64,000 bases of DNA from positions 30,409,001-30,473,000 of the forward strand of contig CM042035.1 of the NCBI GenBank assembly GCA_023525975.1, written 5' to 3'. How positions within the stretch are numbered: position 1 is the stretch's first letter; every line of letters begins with the position of its first letter. The notes under the pieces were generated by a model. It was not told where the DNA came from, ran no database searches, and was given only the letters and a program-made list of their open reading frames with translations. Below, in pieces: positions 9,469 to 19,378 of the stretch. The translations under genes were made by a program, and so were the position numbers. The stretch is from Smallanthus sonchifolius (lineage: Eukaryota > Streptophyta > Magnoliopsida > Asterales > Asteraceae).

Positions 9469-12419
9469 ATGGCACAGAGCAATGGATTTGAAGACATCGG
9501 CAGCATCCACCGACCACCAAGATTGGTATCTGGGGAAGACTACGACATGTGGAAGAATCGCATGGAAAGCTTTTTCTGTTATCAGGAGTACGGAATGTGG
9601 AAATCCATCAGGGATGGACCCTACACTCCCATGGTGGCCTCTGCTGACTCTAGAGGACCACCAGTTCCAAAGGAGCCCTCCAAGTACTCAGAAGAGGACA
9701 TAAAGAAGATGGAGGTGGACTTCAAGGCACTAGGAGCTATCCAAATGTGCCTTCCAAATGAAGTTTTTCATAACTTCAGAAGTTACAAAACTGCTAAAGA
9801 GCTCTGGGAGGCTCTTGAGAAGATGTTTGCTGGCTCAGAGGAAGTAAAAGAAAACAGAAGAGACATCCTGAAGCAGCAATACGAAAACTTCGTCGGGAAG
9901 GAAGGTGAATCTCTAGCTGTTTTATATAACAGATATACTTATCTTGTAGGTGAGCTGCAATGCTCAAAAGTGAAGTTAGAGAATGAAGATATTCTTAAGA
10001 AATTCATCAGATCTCTACCTAGTTGCTGGACACTCTACACAGTGTCCATCAGAAGAACTGAGAATCTGAAGACTCTTCAGATGACTGAGCTATTCGGTAT
10101 GCTCAAAACCTATGAATTAGAGATGATTCAGGCCAAGGAAAGGAGCTCAAGCTACCAAACAGCTTCAACATCCACCACCACCACCTCTTCTGCTCTTCAC
10201 TCTGACCACTCAGGTCTTGGTACTAGCAACTACTATCCTCCCATAGTCGCACATCCTCAAACTCCTACTTCTCAATCAAATACCTCACCATTTCTTCTTG
10301 AAGCTCATCCTCAAACATCAACCTCTGCTGCTTTTGTTTCTAAAAACTCAAGCAACATGTCCTTTATCAAGGAGGATCTGGAATGCTTTCATCCAGATGA
10401 TTTAGAATAAATGGAGATACAACACTCGTATGCCATGCTCTCTATAAGAGCAAAAAGGTTCTACTCTAGAACCGGAAGACCCATTCCAAGTAACAACTCC
10501 AACACCAGAGTTGGCTTGGATAAAAGCAAACTAAGATGTTACAACTGTAACCTACTGGGTCACTTTGCTAGAGAATGCAAGGCACCAAGAGCAAATCCAG
10601 CTACTCCTCAGTCAAGACAAGCTCACCAAGCCCAACCCAGACAACAACAACAAGCTACTCTTCCAGTTCAAACTGCAGCCTGTGCAACTGTTGGAACTTC
10701 TAAGTTCGACTGGAGCTTCTAGTATGAAGAACTGCCTGTCAATAATCAAGCTCTTATGGCAGACACTACAGAGATACCACCTCAGGTATTTGAACATCTT
10801 TGCTCTCAAGCCTGTATTGATAAAGTTTTGGGTTATAGAAAGCATAATCAAAACCTTATAGATCAAAATGAAGAGTTTCATCAGATGAAATCTGAGTTCA
10901 AAAAGGTTGAAAATACTTATAAAGAAAAGATTAACTGCCTTAAGAAAGAGATTTCATCGCTAAAACACGAACAAACTAATCTTGAAACTCAGATTGATGA
11001 TCTACTGGTCAAACTAAAAGCTACCAGAGCTGAACTGGCAGAACAGAAAGTTCATGTTGAAAAATATGAATTTTCCTCCAAAAAGTTACAAAGACTTTTA
11101 GATATTCAAGTCCATGAGAAGGTAAAGACTGGACTTGGGTATAACAATGATCAGTACAATTATGTTCCTCCTCCTACTGACTATATTGCCATTTTCGAAC
11201 CAAGCTTCAATGTTGCAAATCTTGACACTGCAAACCGAAACCTTGATCCTTCAACGGATGAACCTTTCGTCGAAGACTGCACTACCTCATCGGAATCTGA
11301 GTCAACCTACTCAGACCATGATGAAACCAGTGCAGCCCCATCTGAAGCTGTTCTGAATAGAGTTGAAGTTCCTGCTGTTCTTCCAGCTGTTCTAGCCCCT
11401 GTACCATTCAAACAGATCAAGATCAGCTATCCTCCAGATGGAAGAAAGCTAAACATTGAAAAGGGACAGACATCAGGACCCACAAACCCCAAGCCTCAGT
11501 CAAAGCCGATCACAAAGAGGAAGGTATTTAATATATGTCGTAAGCCTGAAGAAAAAGTTCCATATGTTCAAAAGACCCTAGAAGAAGCCACTTTTGAACA
11601 TAACAAAGCTCATCCATGGAACTTCAAGGATCTGTTCCAAAGAAAGGACTATGTCTACCTTTCAAGAGGCAAACTGGCAAGATCATGCTTTGTGTGTGGC
11701 AGATATAACCACACTGCCAGCACCTGCTTTCATTACCTGGAATACCAAAGAAATTCAAAGCAGCATGCCTTTGAAAAGTCTAACAAAAACAAGAAGGTAA
11801 GAAGCTACGAGGTCAAAGCAACTAAGTTCAGGGAGTCTCTATCTCCCCCAAGAGTGAAGATGCCTAAATCTCAACAAACTTGCATCATTTGTGGTGAATC
11901 AGACCACTTTGCTGCAAACTGTAAGTTTAACCCCTTCAACCAGATCCTTCATCAAGCCCCTCAAAGACAAAAGGTAAAGAAGGATCAGCATACATCGGTT
12001 GGTAGTCAAGTTAAGCCCAAGAAAACAAAGCAGAAGCTTTCAGCAGCAACCAAGTCTGCTGCTGATAAGCTAAAATCCTCCACAGCAAAATCTGCTGCTG
12101 ATAAGGCAAAGCCATCAGCAGCAAGAGTGTCCACTGCTGATAAGGAAAAATCCAAGGCAAAGCCTTCAACAACAAAGAATGCTGCCACTTCAACAAAGCT
12201 ATCAGTAGCAGGATCTACTGTTGACAAGCCAGAAACATCAATAGCAAAATCTGCTGCTGACATGTGAGGAAAACTAGAAAATCACCAACAAGGCAATGGA
12301 AAGCCAAACCATATCCAAGCATTGTCATTGGTACCATTGACTGCAAACATACTGAAAAGGATAAACTAACAACCATCTTTTTCAAGTCTGCAGACTCTTG
12401 GGTTCCTCCTACTAATTAG
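9469..12419 (+). pseudogene. Gag of copia element A (three zinc knuckles, Lys/Ala repeat tail), broken
   Basis: The start ATG at 9469 opens MAQSNGFEDIGSIHRPPRL, with the capsid-like UBN2/retrotran_gag region over the first 230 residues (YDMWKNRMESFF, KELWEALEKMF). CCHC knuckles are at about 10537 (CYNCNLLGHFAREC), 11688 (CFVCGRYNHTASTC) and 11881 (CIICGESDHFAANC). A Glu/Lys-rich coiled coil follows the first knuckle (10870-11120). A Lys/Ala-rich tail at 12030-12265 repeats SAADK. Breaks are in-frame TAA at 10408, TAG at 10720 and a frameshift near 12262. After the shift the frame ends SWVPPTN and TAG at 12417. Gag would package RNA in cytoplasmic particles. The unusually long tail after the knuckles is typical of Sirevirus-like gag proteins. 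Confidence 0.8.
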
Positions 12420-12436
12420 AAATCTATCATGTACAG

Positions 12437-13962
12437 GGACAGCCAGGTCACAAGAATAACACCTGGGTGGTAGACAGTGGTTATTCCAGGCACATGACAG
12501 GCAACAGATCCATCCTCTCTAACTTCAGACATTTCAATGGAGGATATGTTGCCTTTGGAAGTGACTCAAAGGGAGGATCCATTACTGGACAAGGAACTGT
12601 GTCCAACGAAAGAATGGGCATTGATAAGGTCAACTATGTCAAAGAATTGGATTTCAATCTCATGAGTGTTTCCCAGGTTTGTGATCAAAAGCATTGGATG
12701 CTCTTCACAGATAAAGAATGCTTTGTACTGTCTCCAGGCTTATCCACACCTCCTCCATAAAGAATTTTACTGACTGCTCAGAGAAAAGAAAATCTCTATG
12801 TATTGGACATGAATGAAGTCACTCCATCTGGGAGTGTCCCTGCTTTTTATCAAAAGCCTCAGTCGATGAATCAGCTCTCTGGCACAGGAGATTAAGCCAT
12901 GTTAATATCAAAACCATTAACAAATTGGTGAAAAATAATCTTGTCAGAGGGATTCCTGACAAAGAATTTCAGCTGGAAGACCACTTCATTGCATGCCTAA
13001 AAGGGAAGCAACACAAGAGTTCTCACAAGCCCAATACCTTGAATTCAAATGACACTCCACTGCAACTGCTGCATATGGATCTCTTCGGTCCTACAAATGT
13101 CATGTCAATGGGAAAAAAGTCACACTGTCTGGTGATAACAGATGACTACACCAGATTCTCATGGGTATACTTCTTGAGAACTAAAGATGAAACTACTGAA
13201 ATTCTCAACTCCTACATTCTCAGGGTAGAGAATCAAAGCAATCAAAAGGTGAAGATCATAAGGTGTGATCAGGGCACAGAGTTCAAGAACCACACCTTGA
13301 ACTGTTTCTGTGAAAGCAAGGGGATAGAAAGACAATACAGTGCTCCAAGAACTCCTCAACAAAATGGAGTTGCTGAAAGAAGAAACAGAACTCTTATTGA
13401 GTCAGCAAGATCTATGTTGGCTGACTCAAATCTGCCACTCACATTCTGGGCAGAAGCAGTTAGCACAACCTGTTATGTGCAAAACCGAGTTCTAATTGTC
13501 AAATCCCTCAACAAGACACCCTTTGAACTTTGGTTTCAAAGAATTCCCTACATTGGGTTCCTAAAACCTTTTGGGTGTCCATGCACCATTCTCATCACAC
13601 ATGGGGTTCTTCCTAAGTTTGGTGCCAAATCTGATGAAGGATATTTCGTAGGCTATTCCTCTCAATCAAAGGCCTATAGATTATTCAATCAAGAACTAAA
13701 AGAATTTTCAAAACCTACAAGAATCTACATCATGTTGGGACATAAAAATAATATTTTTCAAAGCATGAGAACTGTTTCCAAAAAGTTCTCAGGGGTCAAT
13801 GTTCCATTGTTATCTACAATGCTGAAAATACAGAGTACCCCGGGTGACAGTTCAGCAATCCCAGCTAATACTGATCCCACACCCTCCACCTCACATCCTG
13901 AACAACAGTCTGCTTCTACCATTCGAACCCCTATGCATACTACTAAGGATGCACATGCATAA
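12437..13962 (+). pseudogene. Protease and integrase of copia element A, broken
   Basis: The ORF opens GGACAGCC right after an acceptor-like TACAG and reads the copia protease active site WVVDSGYSRHMTGN near 12459. A TAA at 12758 and a frameshift break the gag-pre-integrase region. From 12925 the integrase continues, with a degraded zinc-binding site (only one Cys in ACLKGKQHK). The catalytic core has DDE residues in MDLFGP, RCDQGTEFKN and NGVAERRNR, and the linker is GYFVGYSSQSKAYRLFN. It ends at 13962. Everything expected next in copia, reverse transcriptase and RNase H, is missing. Confidence 0.85.
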
Positions 13963-13965
13963 AAA

Positions 13966-15743
13966 TTACTTACACCTCTTTTGGATGTTATCGTTCAACC
14001 GGAACACAGGGCCCTGGTTACAACGACATATACTAGGAAAAGGGGCAAGAGAACTCCTTCTTCTCTTGCCTCCAAGGCCCAAACCCAACCTAACAGCCCT
14101 CACTCAGAATCACAACATTCTGGTGAGAATATCATAAGGGACAACCACATTATCAGGGAGACTCCTTTGGATGTCTCTCTATTAGGATCAGGATCACTTC
14201 CCGGATCCATAGAATAGCCCCCTGAGCCTTTCCTTTCTCTTCTGAACTTAAGTGTTGAGGAACCTGATCAAGATGATGTACCTTCTCCAACTACCACTAT
14301 CTCGGAGGTACTGATTGATCTTGCTTCCAACACACCCAACCCAAGTTCTTCTACCCTGAGGGTCCACTCTAGGAGTTATGAAAGAGTGGATGTGGAAGAG
14401 GCTGTCACTACTGCTAGTCCATCGAATGACCAGGAGGACGGTGACAACATTGCTAAGACCTCAACCACGACAACTCACAGTGAGGATGCTTCCTTGGAAA
14501 CTCCCCTCACTGAGAGGAATCTTAGGTGACAAGAAACCATGGGTGATGGGGATGAAGAGGTTAGGCCTAAGGCCCCATCTGGATCCAAGGATTCCACAAC
14601 TGTGGATGAGGACAGACTGAAACTTCATAACTTGGATTTGACGACCAGGGTGGCTATGCTAGAGGATGAAGTGTCCAAACTAAGACACCAAGTCTCTATG
14701 CATGAAGCCCATCAATGCCCAATTTTACCTACTCCCTCCCTTGTATCAGTGGGCACCCAAACTGATGCTTATTTGTCCACTGATGCAACTAAAAAGGGGG
14801 AGATAGTCCCAATGGAGGAAGACTCAGACAGTCTTGACGACTGGATTCAAGAGCAGGCTGTATTTCAAAGCACATTGCCTTTAATAAAAGGACCCATGAA
14901 GAAAGGAAGATCATGATTGACTTCCTTAAGGCTAGAGGAGAGAGTGGAAAGAGGCTAGGTCCCATGAATTTCATGAACCTGCAAGCCCTCTATTTTAAAG
15001 TAAAGAAGGATGAGGAAGAAAGATTGGAGAAGAAAGGCTCCAAGAAAAGGGTAAACATTCAAGAAGAAGAAAGGAAATCAAAGAAACCCAAGCCTTCTCT
15101 CTCACCCAACATTTCCTCAATCCAACAACCTTCCACTCTCCTTCCTAGACCTCCCTCATCTCCTCCCTCAAAGTCCAAATCCTCACACCCAGCTCCTACT
15201 CATCAACAACCTCCCAAAAAGAAAAACAAACTCACTTCCAAACCAGAAGACTCAAGAGAAATAATCAGATGGTCATACAGCCCTGAAGACCAATGGCTTG
15301 AAGTGTTCAGGGGGAGGACAGAAGCTAAAAGATCAATCAATACATCTGTTGATGAGGTACTACATCTTCCAGATTCTGATCTAAGAAGAATGATGGAGCT
15401 GGGTGAATCCTTTGAGCCTGAGAATGAAGGTGGGAGACATCTATTGCTGGCAATCAGACATTACTTCAACCCCAGCAAAGATGAAATCATTGATGCCAAA
15501 CCTCTTCAATCCCACTCTCCATTCATCAGCTGGTCCTACAATGCTGAGAAGAATGAATTCACTCTGACAGATGTTAAAGGACAGAAGATGAGGTGTTCAA
15601 GCAAAGCTATCTTCAAAATGGCAAGCAAATACATCAAGACTCTATCTGAGCTTCCTCTTAACAATCCCAGCATGGACCAGAGAGGATATGAGGTTGAAAG
15701 GATAGTCAGAAACATGCAAAAGCTTCAGCAACAAAGGCAGTAA
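13966..15743 (+). pseudogene. Envelope-like/extra ORF remnant of element A
   Basis: This open region continues after integrase in several frames. Blocks at 13981-14217, 14230-14530, 14539-14916 and 14913-15743 are separated by TAG at 14215, TGA at 14527 and a frameshift near 14913. It holds a Ser/Thr/Pro-rich segment, a leucine heptad stretch (LTTRVAMLEDEVSKLRHQV at about 14637), a Pro/Lys-rich low-complexity part and a folded-looking end with FISWSYNAEKNEFTLTDVKG and KYIKTLSELPL. The end block resembles in pattern the end of the ORF at 26581-26815 of element B. No membrane segment is evident, so 'envelope-like' refers to position only. Function unknown. Confidence 0.55.
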
Positions 15744-15762
15744 GGGAATTTTGGTAGCATCA

Positions 15763-15776
15763 GTCTAGGGGGAGTT
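15763..15776 (+). promoter_or_regulatory. Polypurine tract of element A
   Basis: TCTAGGGGGAGTT immediately precedes the TG of the 3' LTR. It is the expected primer for plus-strand DNA synthesis. Confidence 0.7.
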
Positions 15777-16553
15777 TGCAGAAATAAAGACTGATGGCTA
15801 CAAAATTCTTTAAGTACAAATGCTGCTGATCTCAGAGTTTGCTGCTGACCAACAAACTGCTGCGGACAAGCTTATCTGCTGCGGATACGTGTTCTCCTGC
15901 TGAAGAACAAATCTGCTGTGGATAGCCTTATCTGCTGAAGACCAAAGTTGCTGCAGATAGGCTTCTCAGCAGCATCAACACTTGATGCTGCTGACAGGCA
16001 AATCATCAGCAGCATTGGATGGTCACATCTTGCTGCTGATCCTCATCTTTGCTGTTGATAGCCGTGTGCCTTGAAGACAAATCGTTGCAGCTGACTATCC
16101 ATGCCAAGCGTCACTAACAACTTTCTGCAAAAGCCACTGACATACTCAAAGCAGAAGGAACCTCAATGGCACAACCAATGACGGACAACAATGCTCTTCT
16201 CCAAGCATGCAAGTAATAATGCACAAAGAAGATGCTTTAATAAAGTTAACTAGTTTTTAGACTAAACGTGTAATAGTTAGCTATATACAACAGATCAACG
16301 GTCTGTGTTAGATCTGATTCTTAGAATCAAGAGTCTGTCTTGATTCTAAGTGAGTATAAATACAGTGTAAACACTTCATTGTATGTGTGCTTTTTGACTG
16401 AGTTTCATTTGTAATCGTTTATTTGCAAAAGCTTAATACAACAGTGTTCTTAAAAGTATTCTTTTTGTTTACTCGATTATACTTGTGTAGTTGCAATTGT
16501 TTCCGCCAATTTCAACTAAGAACAGAACCATCTTGTACTTTCACAATCCTACA
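15777..16553 (+). repeat. 3' LTR of copia element A
   Basis: It begins TGCAGAAATAAAG and ends CCTACA, and has the same 777-bp length as the 5' LTR. TATA box at 16355-16362. It differs from the left copy by roughly 30 substitutions and small indels counted by eye, many of them C/T or G/A. Confidence 0.9.
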
Positions 16554-18055
16554 AAATATTTTACTAATTTTTCTTTTATCGGTTCTATCATTTTTGTAAA
16601 AAGAGTGCTTTTATTTTCAAATTCATACAACTTGTTAGCCATTAAATATATTTGTTTTAGAGTTAATGGACTTGTGGGATAATAAACACCAGATAAAAAA
16701 GTGGTGACGGTTTTGAAAACTTTAAGCAATTCGGTTACATCTTTTAAAATGTCCCAACTCGTAGACGGAAACTTTAGAATTTTACGACGAGATTTTGAGG
16801 AAAGCATTTCATGAAATATTTCTAAAGTTTCTCTTTGTCGTAAAGCGCTATGAAACATATTATAAGTCGAGTTCCATCTTGTCTCGATGTCCCAATTTGG
16901 ACCTAAGCAAAGATTATTTGTTTCATGACAAAATCTAATATAATCATGGTATCTTTTTTTGTTACTAAAAATATCTTTAAGCATTAATCGAAAAGCATTT
17001 GTTAAGTTTGAAACCTCTTCAATTGCAAGCCCGGCTTGCACCGCCAAGTTAATGATGTGTGCAACACATCGACTATGGAAAAAAACGCCGTTGCAAACCG
17101 GTTTATATTTCATTTTTAGTTTTTGAACCGCATTTGTATTATTAGATGCATTATCAAAAGACATTGAAAAAAGATTATTTTGTAATTTAAATTCGGTTAT
17201 AACACCATCTAATATATAAAATAAGTTTTCGCCGGTGTGTGGATATTCAAACAAGTCAAACGCGATTGTATGCTTCATCATTTGCCACGTATTGGGATCA
17301 ACCCAATGCGCGGTAACGCAAAGGTACGAATCGGGTATACCATGTGGAGCCGACCAAACATCGGTGGTTAAGTGTTTACACTGGTTTCCAAATTTTCAAA
17401 TCCCAAATTTAATTCTTTTTTTGCTTTTTTTCATATTTTTATACAATCTCGTCTAAGGGTTGTGCGACTTACTTGATGATAACGTGGTTGGAGTGTCTCT
17501 TGAATCATTCTTGTCAAACGCGGATTGTCAAAGTGGTTGAACGACAATCCTTCATGGATCACTAACTTCGTCATTCGATCTCGAACAATATTTGGATCAA
17601 GGTTCCAAATTCCTTCTTCGGGTGTCATCGAGGCTTGACATTCACTTGGATTTCTCTTCAAGGACAGACAAGATTTTTCCATATGAGATCTCAAACTAGT
17701 GTTTGAATCTTTCCCAAAAAACGCACCACACATCTTGCAACGAGCACGTTCCTTCCCGTTTGACAACAAACATAGATCTTAATTGCACCAAATTGCAGAA
17801 TTTCTCGTTGTTGTTAGAATTTTCACAACGGTAACTTCGTTTGAGGAACCACCAACACCAAAACTTGCCATTCTTTTTTTTAGAGTTTAGAGAGAGTTTT
17901 TGAGCGTTTAAAGAGCGGTTTTAGAGATTAGAGAGTGTAGAGAGAGGTGTGATTAAACCTAAACACCCTCACCTATTTATAGTGAATTAATGGTGAAAAA
18001 AGGCACAAAAAAAAACGGCTAAAAAGCCTCCCAACGGCTAGTTTCTCATCAGCGA

Positions 18056-18211
18056 CAAAACCGGTTTAAACCGGTTTACCGAACCGGTTCACACAAACCG
18101 TTCCTCAACCCGGTGGCCTCCTAAATGATTTAAACCGGTTTGTAACCGGCGGTTTAAGCGTAACCCAAACCGGTTTGCCGGTTTGAACTGGGTAGAAAAA
18201 AAAACCGGTTT
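18056..18211. repeat. hAT right subterminal AACCGGTTT motif cluster
   Basis: Seven CCGGTT words lie within 155 bp of the right terminal repeat, several as exact AAACCGGTTT. They mirror the left cluster, and both are consistent with transposase binding sites. Confidence 0.6.
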
Positions 18212-18234
18212 TTTTGTGCACCTCTACTTAAAAC

Positions 18235-18640
18235 CATGTAACCCGAATAATATAATTCATTTGTCTAAACGATTCAACGTAAGACGTAAAGGGTTGGCAT
18301 GTTGTAAACAGGTAGGCGGGTTGAACTTGTAAATTACATGTTTTTTTTATTCCTAAATTTGAACTGCTTGAAGGGTCGTTTAACTTTAGTCAAACCAAAC
18401 ACGACCCGTTTAATTTTAGTCAACCCAAACACGACCCGTTTAATAAACGGGTTAGACACGTCAATCTAAACACGACCTATTTATTAAATAGGTTAGACTG
18501 ACCAGCCCAAAACCTGATATTTTCGTTCTGGGTTCGTGTCATGTGAGGAATTACCACCATTAGTAGTACATACAATCTACCATTCTAGAGATTTAAGTAC
18601 AGAAGATAGAATACAAATAACACTCCTAAATGTTATACAC
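18235..18640. other. Intergenic stretch between the hAT element and the phosphatase gene
   Basis: It holds repeated words ACACGACCCGTTTAAT and GTCAACCCAAACACGACC in short tandem (18400-18450). It has no ORF. The downstream part is probably the 3' flank of the minus-strand phosphatase gene. Confidence 0.4.
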
Positions 18641-19338
18641 AATATATTTCTTAAGATTTGTCTCAATACAATGTGAATTTTACAAAGATCAATCCATTAT
18701 CATGTCAAAAGGGCTGAGAAGTGAGAACTGCCAAAGCCTTTCACCACATGGACAACAAAGTCCTTGACAAAATGGCAATCCTGCAGAAATAGTTGTGGGC
18801 AAGAATCATCATTATAATTAATTCAAAATAGAGGCAGCAATTCCAACCCATTTGTTTAATAACGAGCCAATCCAATAACGGGTCGGATTAGGTTAAAAAG
18901 AAACATGTCGAACGGGCCAAAGCCCGTTATTAAAAAATGATTATTATTGAAATTTGAAAATAATGTAACTTTTATAATCATATATAAAATTAGGGCTTAT
19001 TTAAAGAAAATATAATTAAAACTGATGATGTCCATGAGATCTGTTGATCAATTTTGACCGATTACCAACCCGTCCATTTTGTACCTTAAAATAGAGGCAG
19101 CAATTTCAGCCCATTTATTTTTCAACGAGTCAATCCAATAATGGGTCAGATTAAGCTAAAAGGAAATATGTTGAACGGGCCAAAGCCCGTTATTTAAAAA
19201 AACTAAATTACTACTGAAAATAATGTAACTTCTATAATTATACAACACTAACTAGATAAAGAAAATATAATTAGAATTGATGATGCCCGTGAGATCTATT
19301 GATCAATTTTGAAAATTTAGACTCACCTGTAACAAAGA
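18641..19338 (-). other. 3' UTR of the phosphatase gene, with a probable UTR intron
   Basis: Twelve bases after the stop codon a strong donor ACAG|GTGAGT occurs (exon edge at 19327). An acceptor TTCTGCAG|GATTGCC lies at 18781. The last UTR exon would then run from 18780 down to about 18640, where AT-rich sequence suitable for polyadenylation is found. The intron contains the diverged tandem repeats described separately. The splice sites are seen; their use is inferred. Confidence 0.5.
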
Positions 19339-19378
19339 TCAATTTGATGATGTCCATAAGATCTGTTGATCGATTTTT
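18827..19378. repeat. Two ~250-bp diverged tandem copies that include the end of the phosphatase coding exon
   Basis: The word AATAGAGGCAGCAATT followed by CGGGCCAAAGCCCGTTAT occurs at about 18829-18930 and again at 19092-19192. Each unit ends with GATGATGTCCATGAGATCTG-like sequence (19025 and 19279). The third instance of that end sequence, at 19350-19378, is the coding sequence for the last residues of the phosphatase. The duplications therefore copied the terminal codons into the 3' UTR intron. Confidence 0.7.

Larger units (their letters stand above)
8588..16553 (+). mobile_element. RT-less copia (Ty1) retrotransposon A, nested in the hAT element
   Basis: Two 777-bp LTRs (8588-9364 and 15777-16553) flank a 6.4-kb interior. 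The target duplication AAATA is exact (8583-8587 and 16554-16558). The primer-binding site, three-knuckle gag, protease and integrase are in normal copia order. After integrase there is no reverse transcriptase or RNase H. The frame passes directly into an acidic, coiled-coil ORF that resembles the C-terminal part of the envelope-like ORFs of elements B and C. It is therefore an internally deleted, non-autonomous derivative. By eye the LTRs differ at about 30 positions, so the insertion is moderately old. Confidence 0.9.
7817..17871 (-). pseudogene. hAT transposase (BED zinc finger, RNase H-like core, dimerisation domain), split and decayed
   Basis: Coding order on the minus strand is 17871..16554, then, across the copia insertion, 8587..7817. 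The N-terminus has a BED finger (about 17733-17640: CKMCGAFFGKD, then HMEKSC). The core has SFDNASNN, HSRCVAHIINLAVQAGL and WDIETRWNSTYNMF (about 17160-16850), with the acidic and His/Trp positions expected of hAT transposases. Left of the insertion come MSPVITCAAALNPTINV and the C-terminal dimerisation block ELGRYIGTNFLTF with KKNEASFPILSTMVRDVL, followed by an acidic tail ending at 7817. Breaks include a TAA at 17779, a frameshift between the BED finger and the core (about 17290-17430), a Trp-to-Cys change at the usual WWKxN position, a stop near 8094 and the insertion itself. The insertion falls between codons for KYF and the KEMSP block, an otherwise conserved stretch. Confidence 0.85.
7427..18226 (-). 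mobile_element. hAT-superfamily transposon, interrupted by a copia retrotransposon
   Basis: The ends are TAGAGGTGCACAAA at 7427 and its exact reverse complement TTTGTGCACCTCTA ending at 18226. Both are flanked by a perfect 8-bp target duplication CTTAAAAC (7419-7426 and 18227-18234), the length diagnostic of hAT elements. Both subterminal zones are packed with AAACCGGTTT words. A BED-finger/hAT transposase pseudogene runs on the minus strand. Without the nested copia element (8588-16553 plus one 5-bp duplication) the hAT would be about 2.8 kb. Because the target duplication is perfect, the hAT insertion is either fairly young or by chance unmutated there. Confidence 0.92.

Noticed and set aside
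9255..9491. ORF crossing the 5' LTR end and primer site of element A
   Set aside because: It runs through the LTR/primer-site boundary, which is not translated in retrotransposons; gag starts at 9469 in another frame.
13844..14137. Alternative-frame ORF after the integrase of element A
   Set aside because: Overlaps the integrase end in another frame; composition shows it is a shadow.
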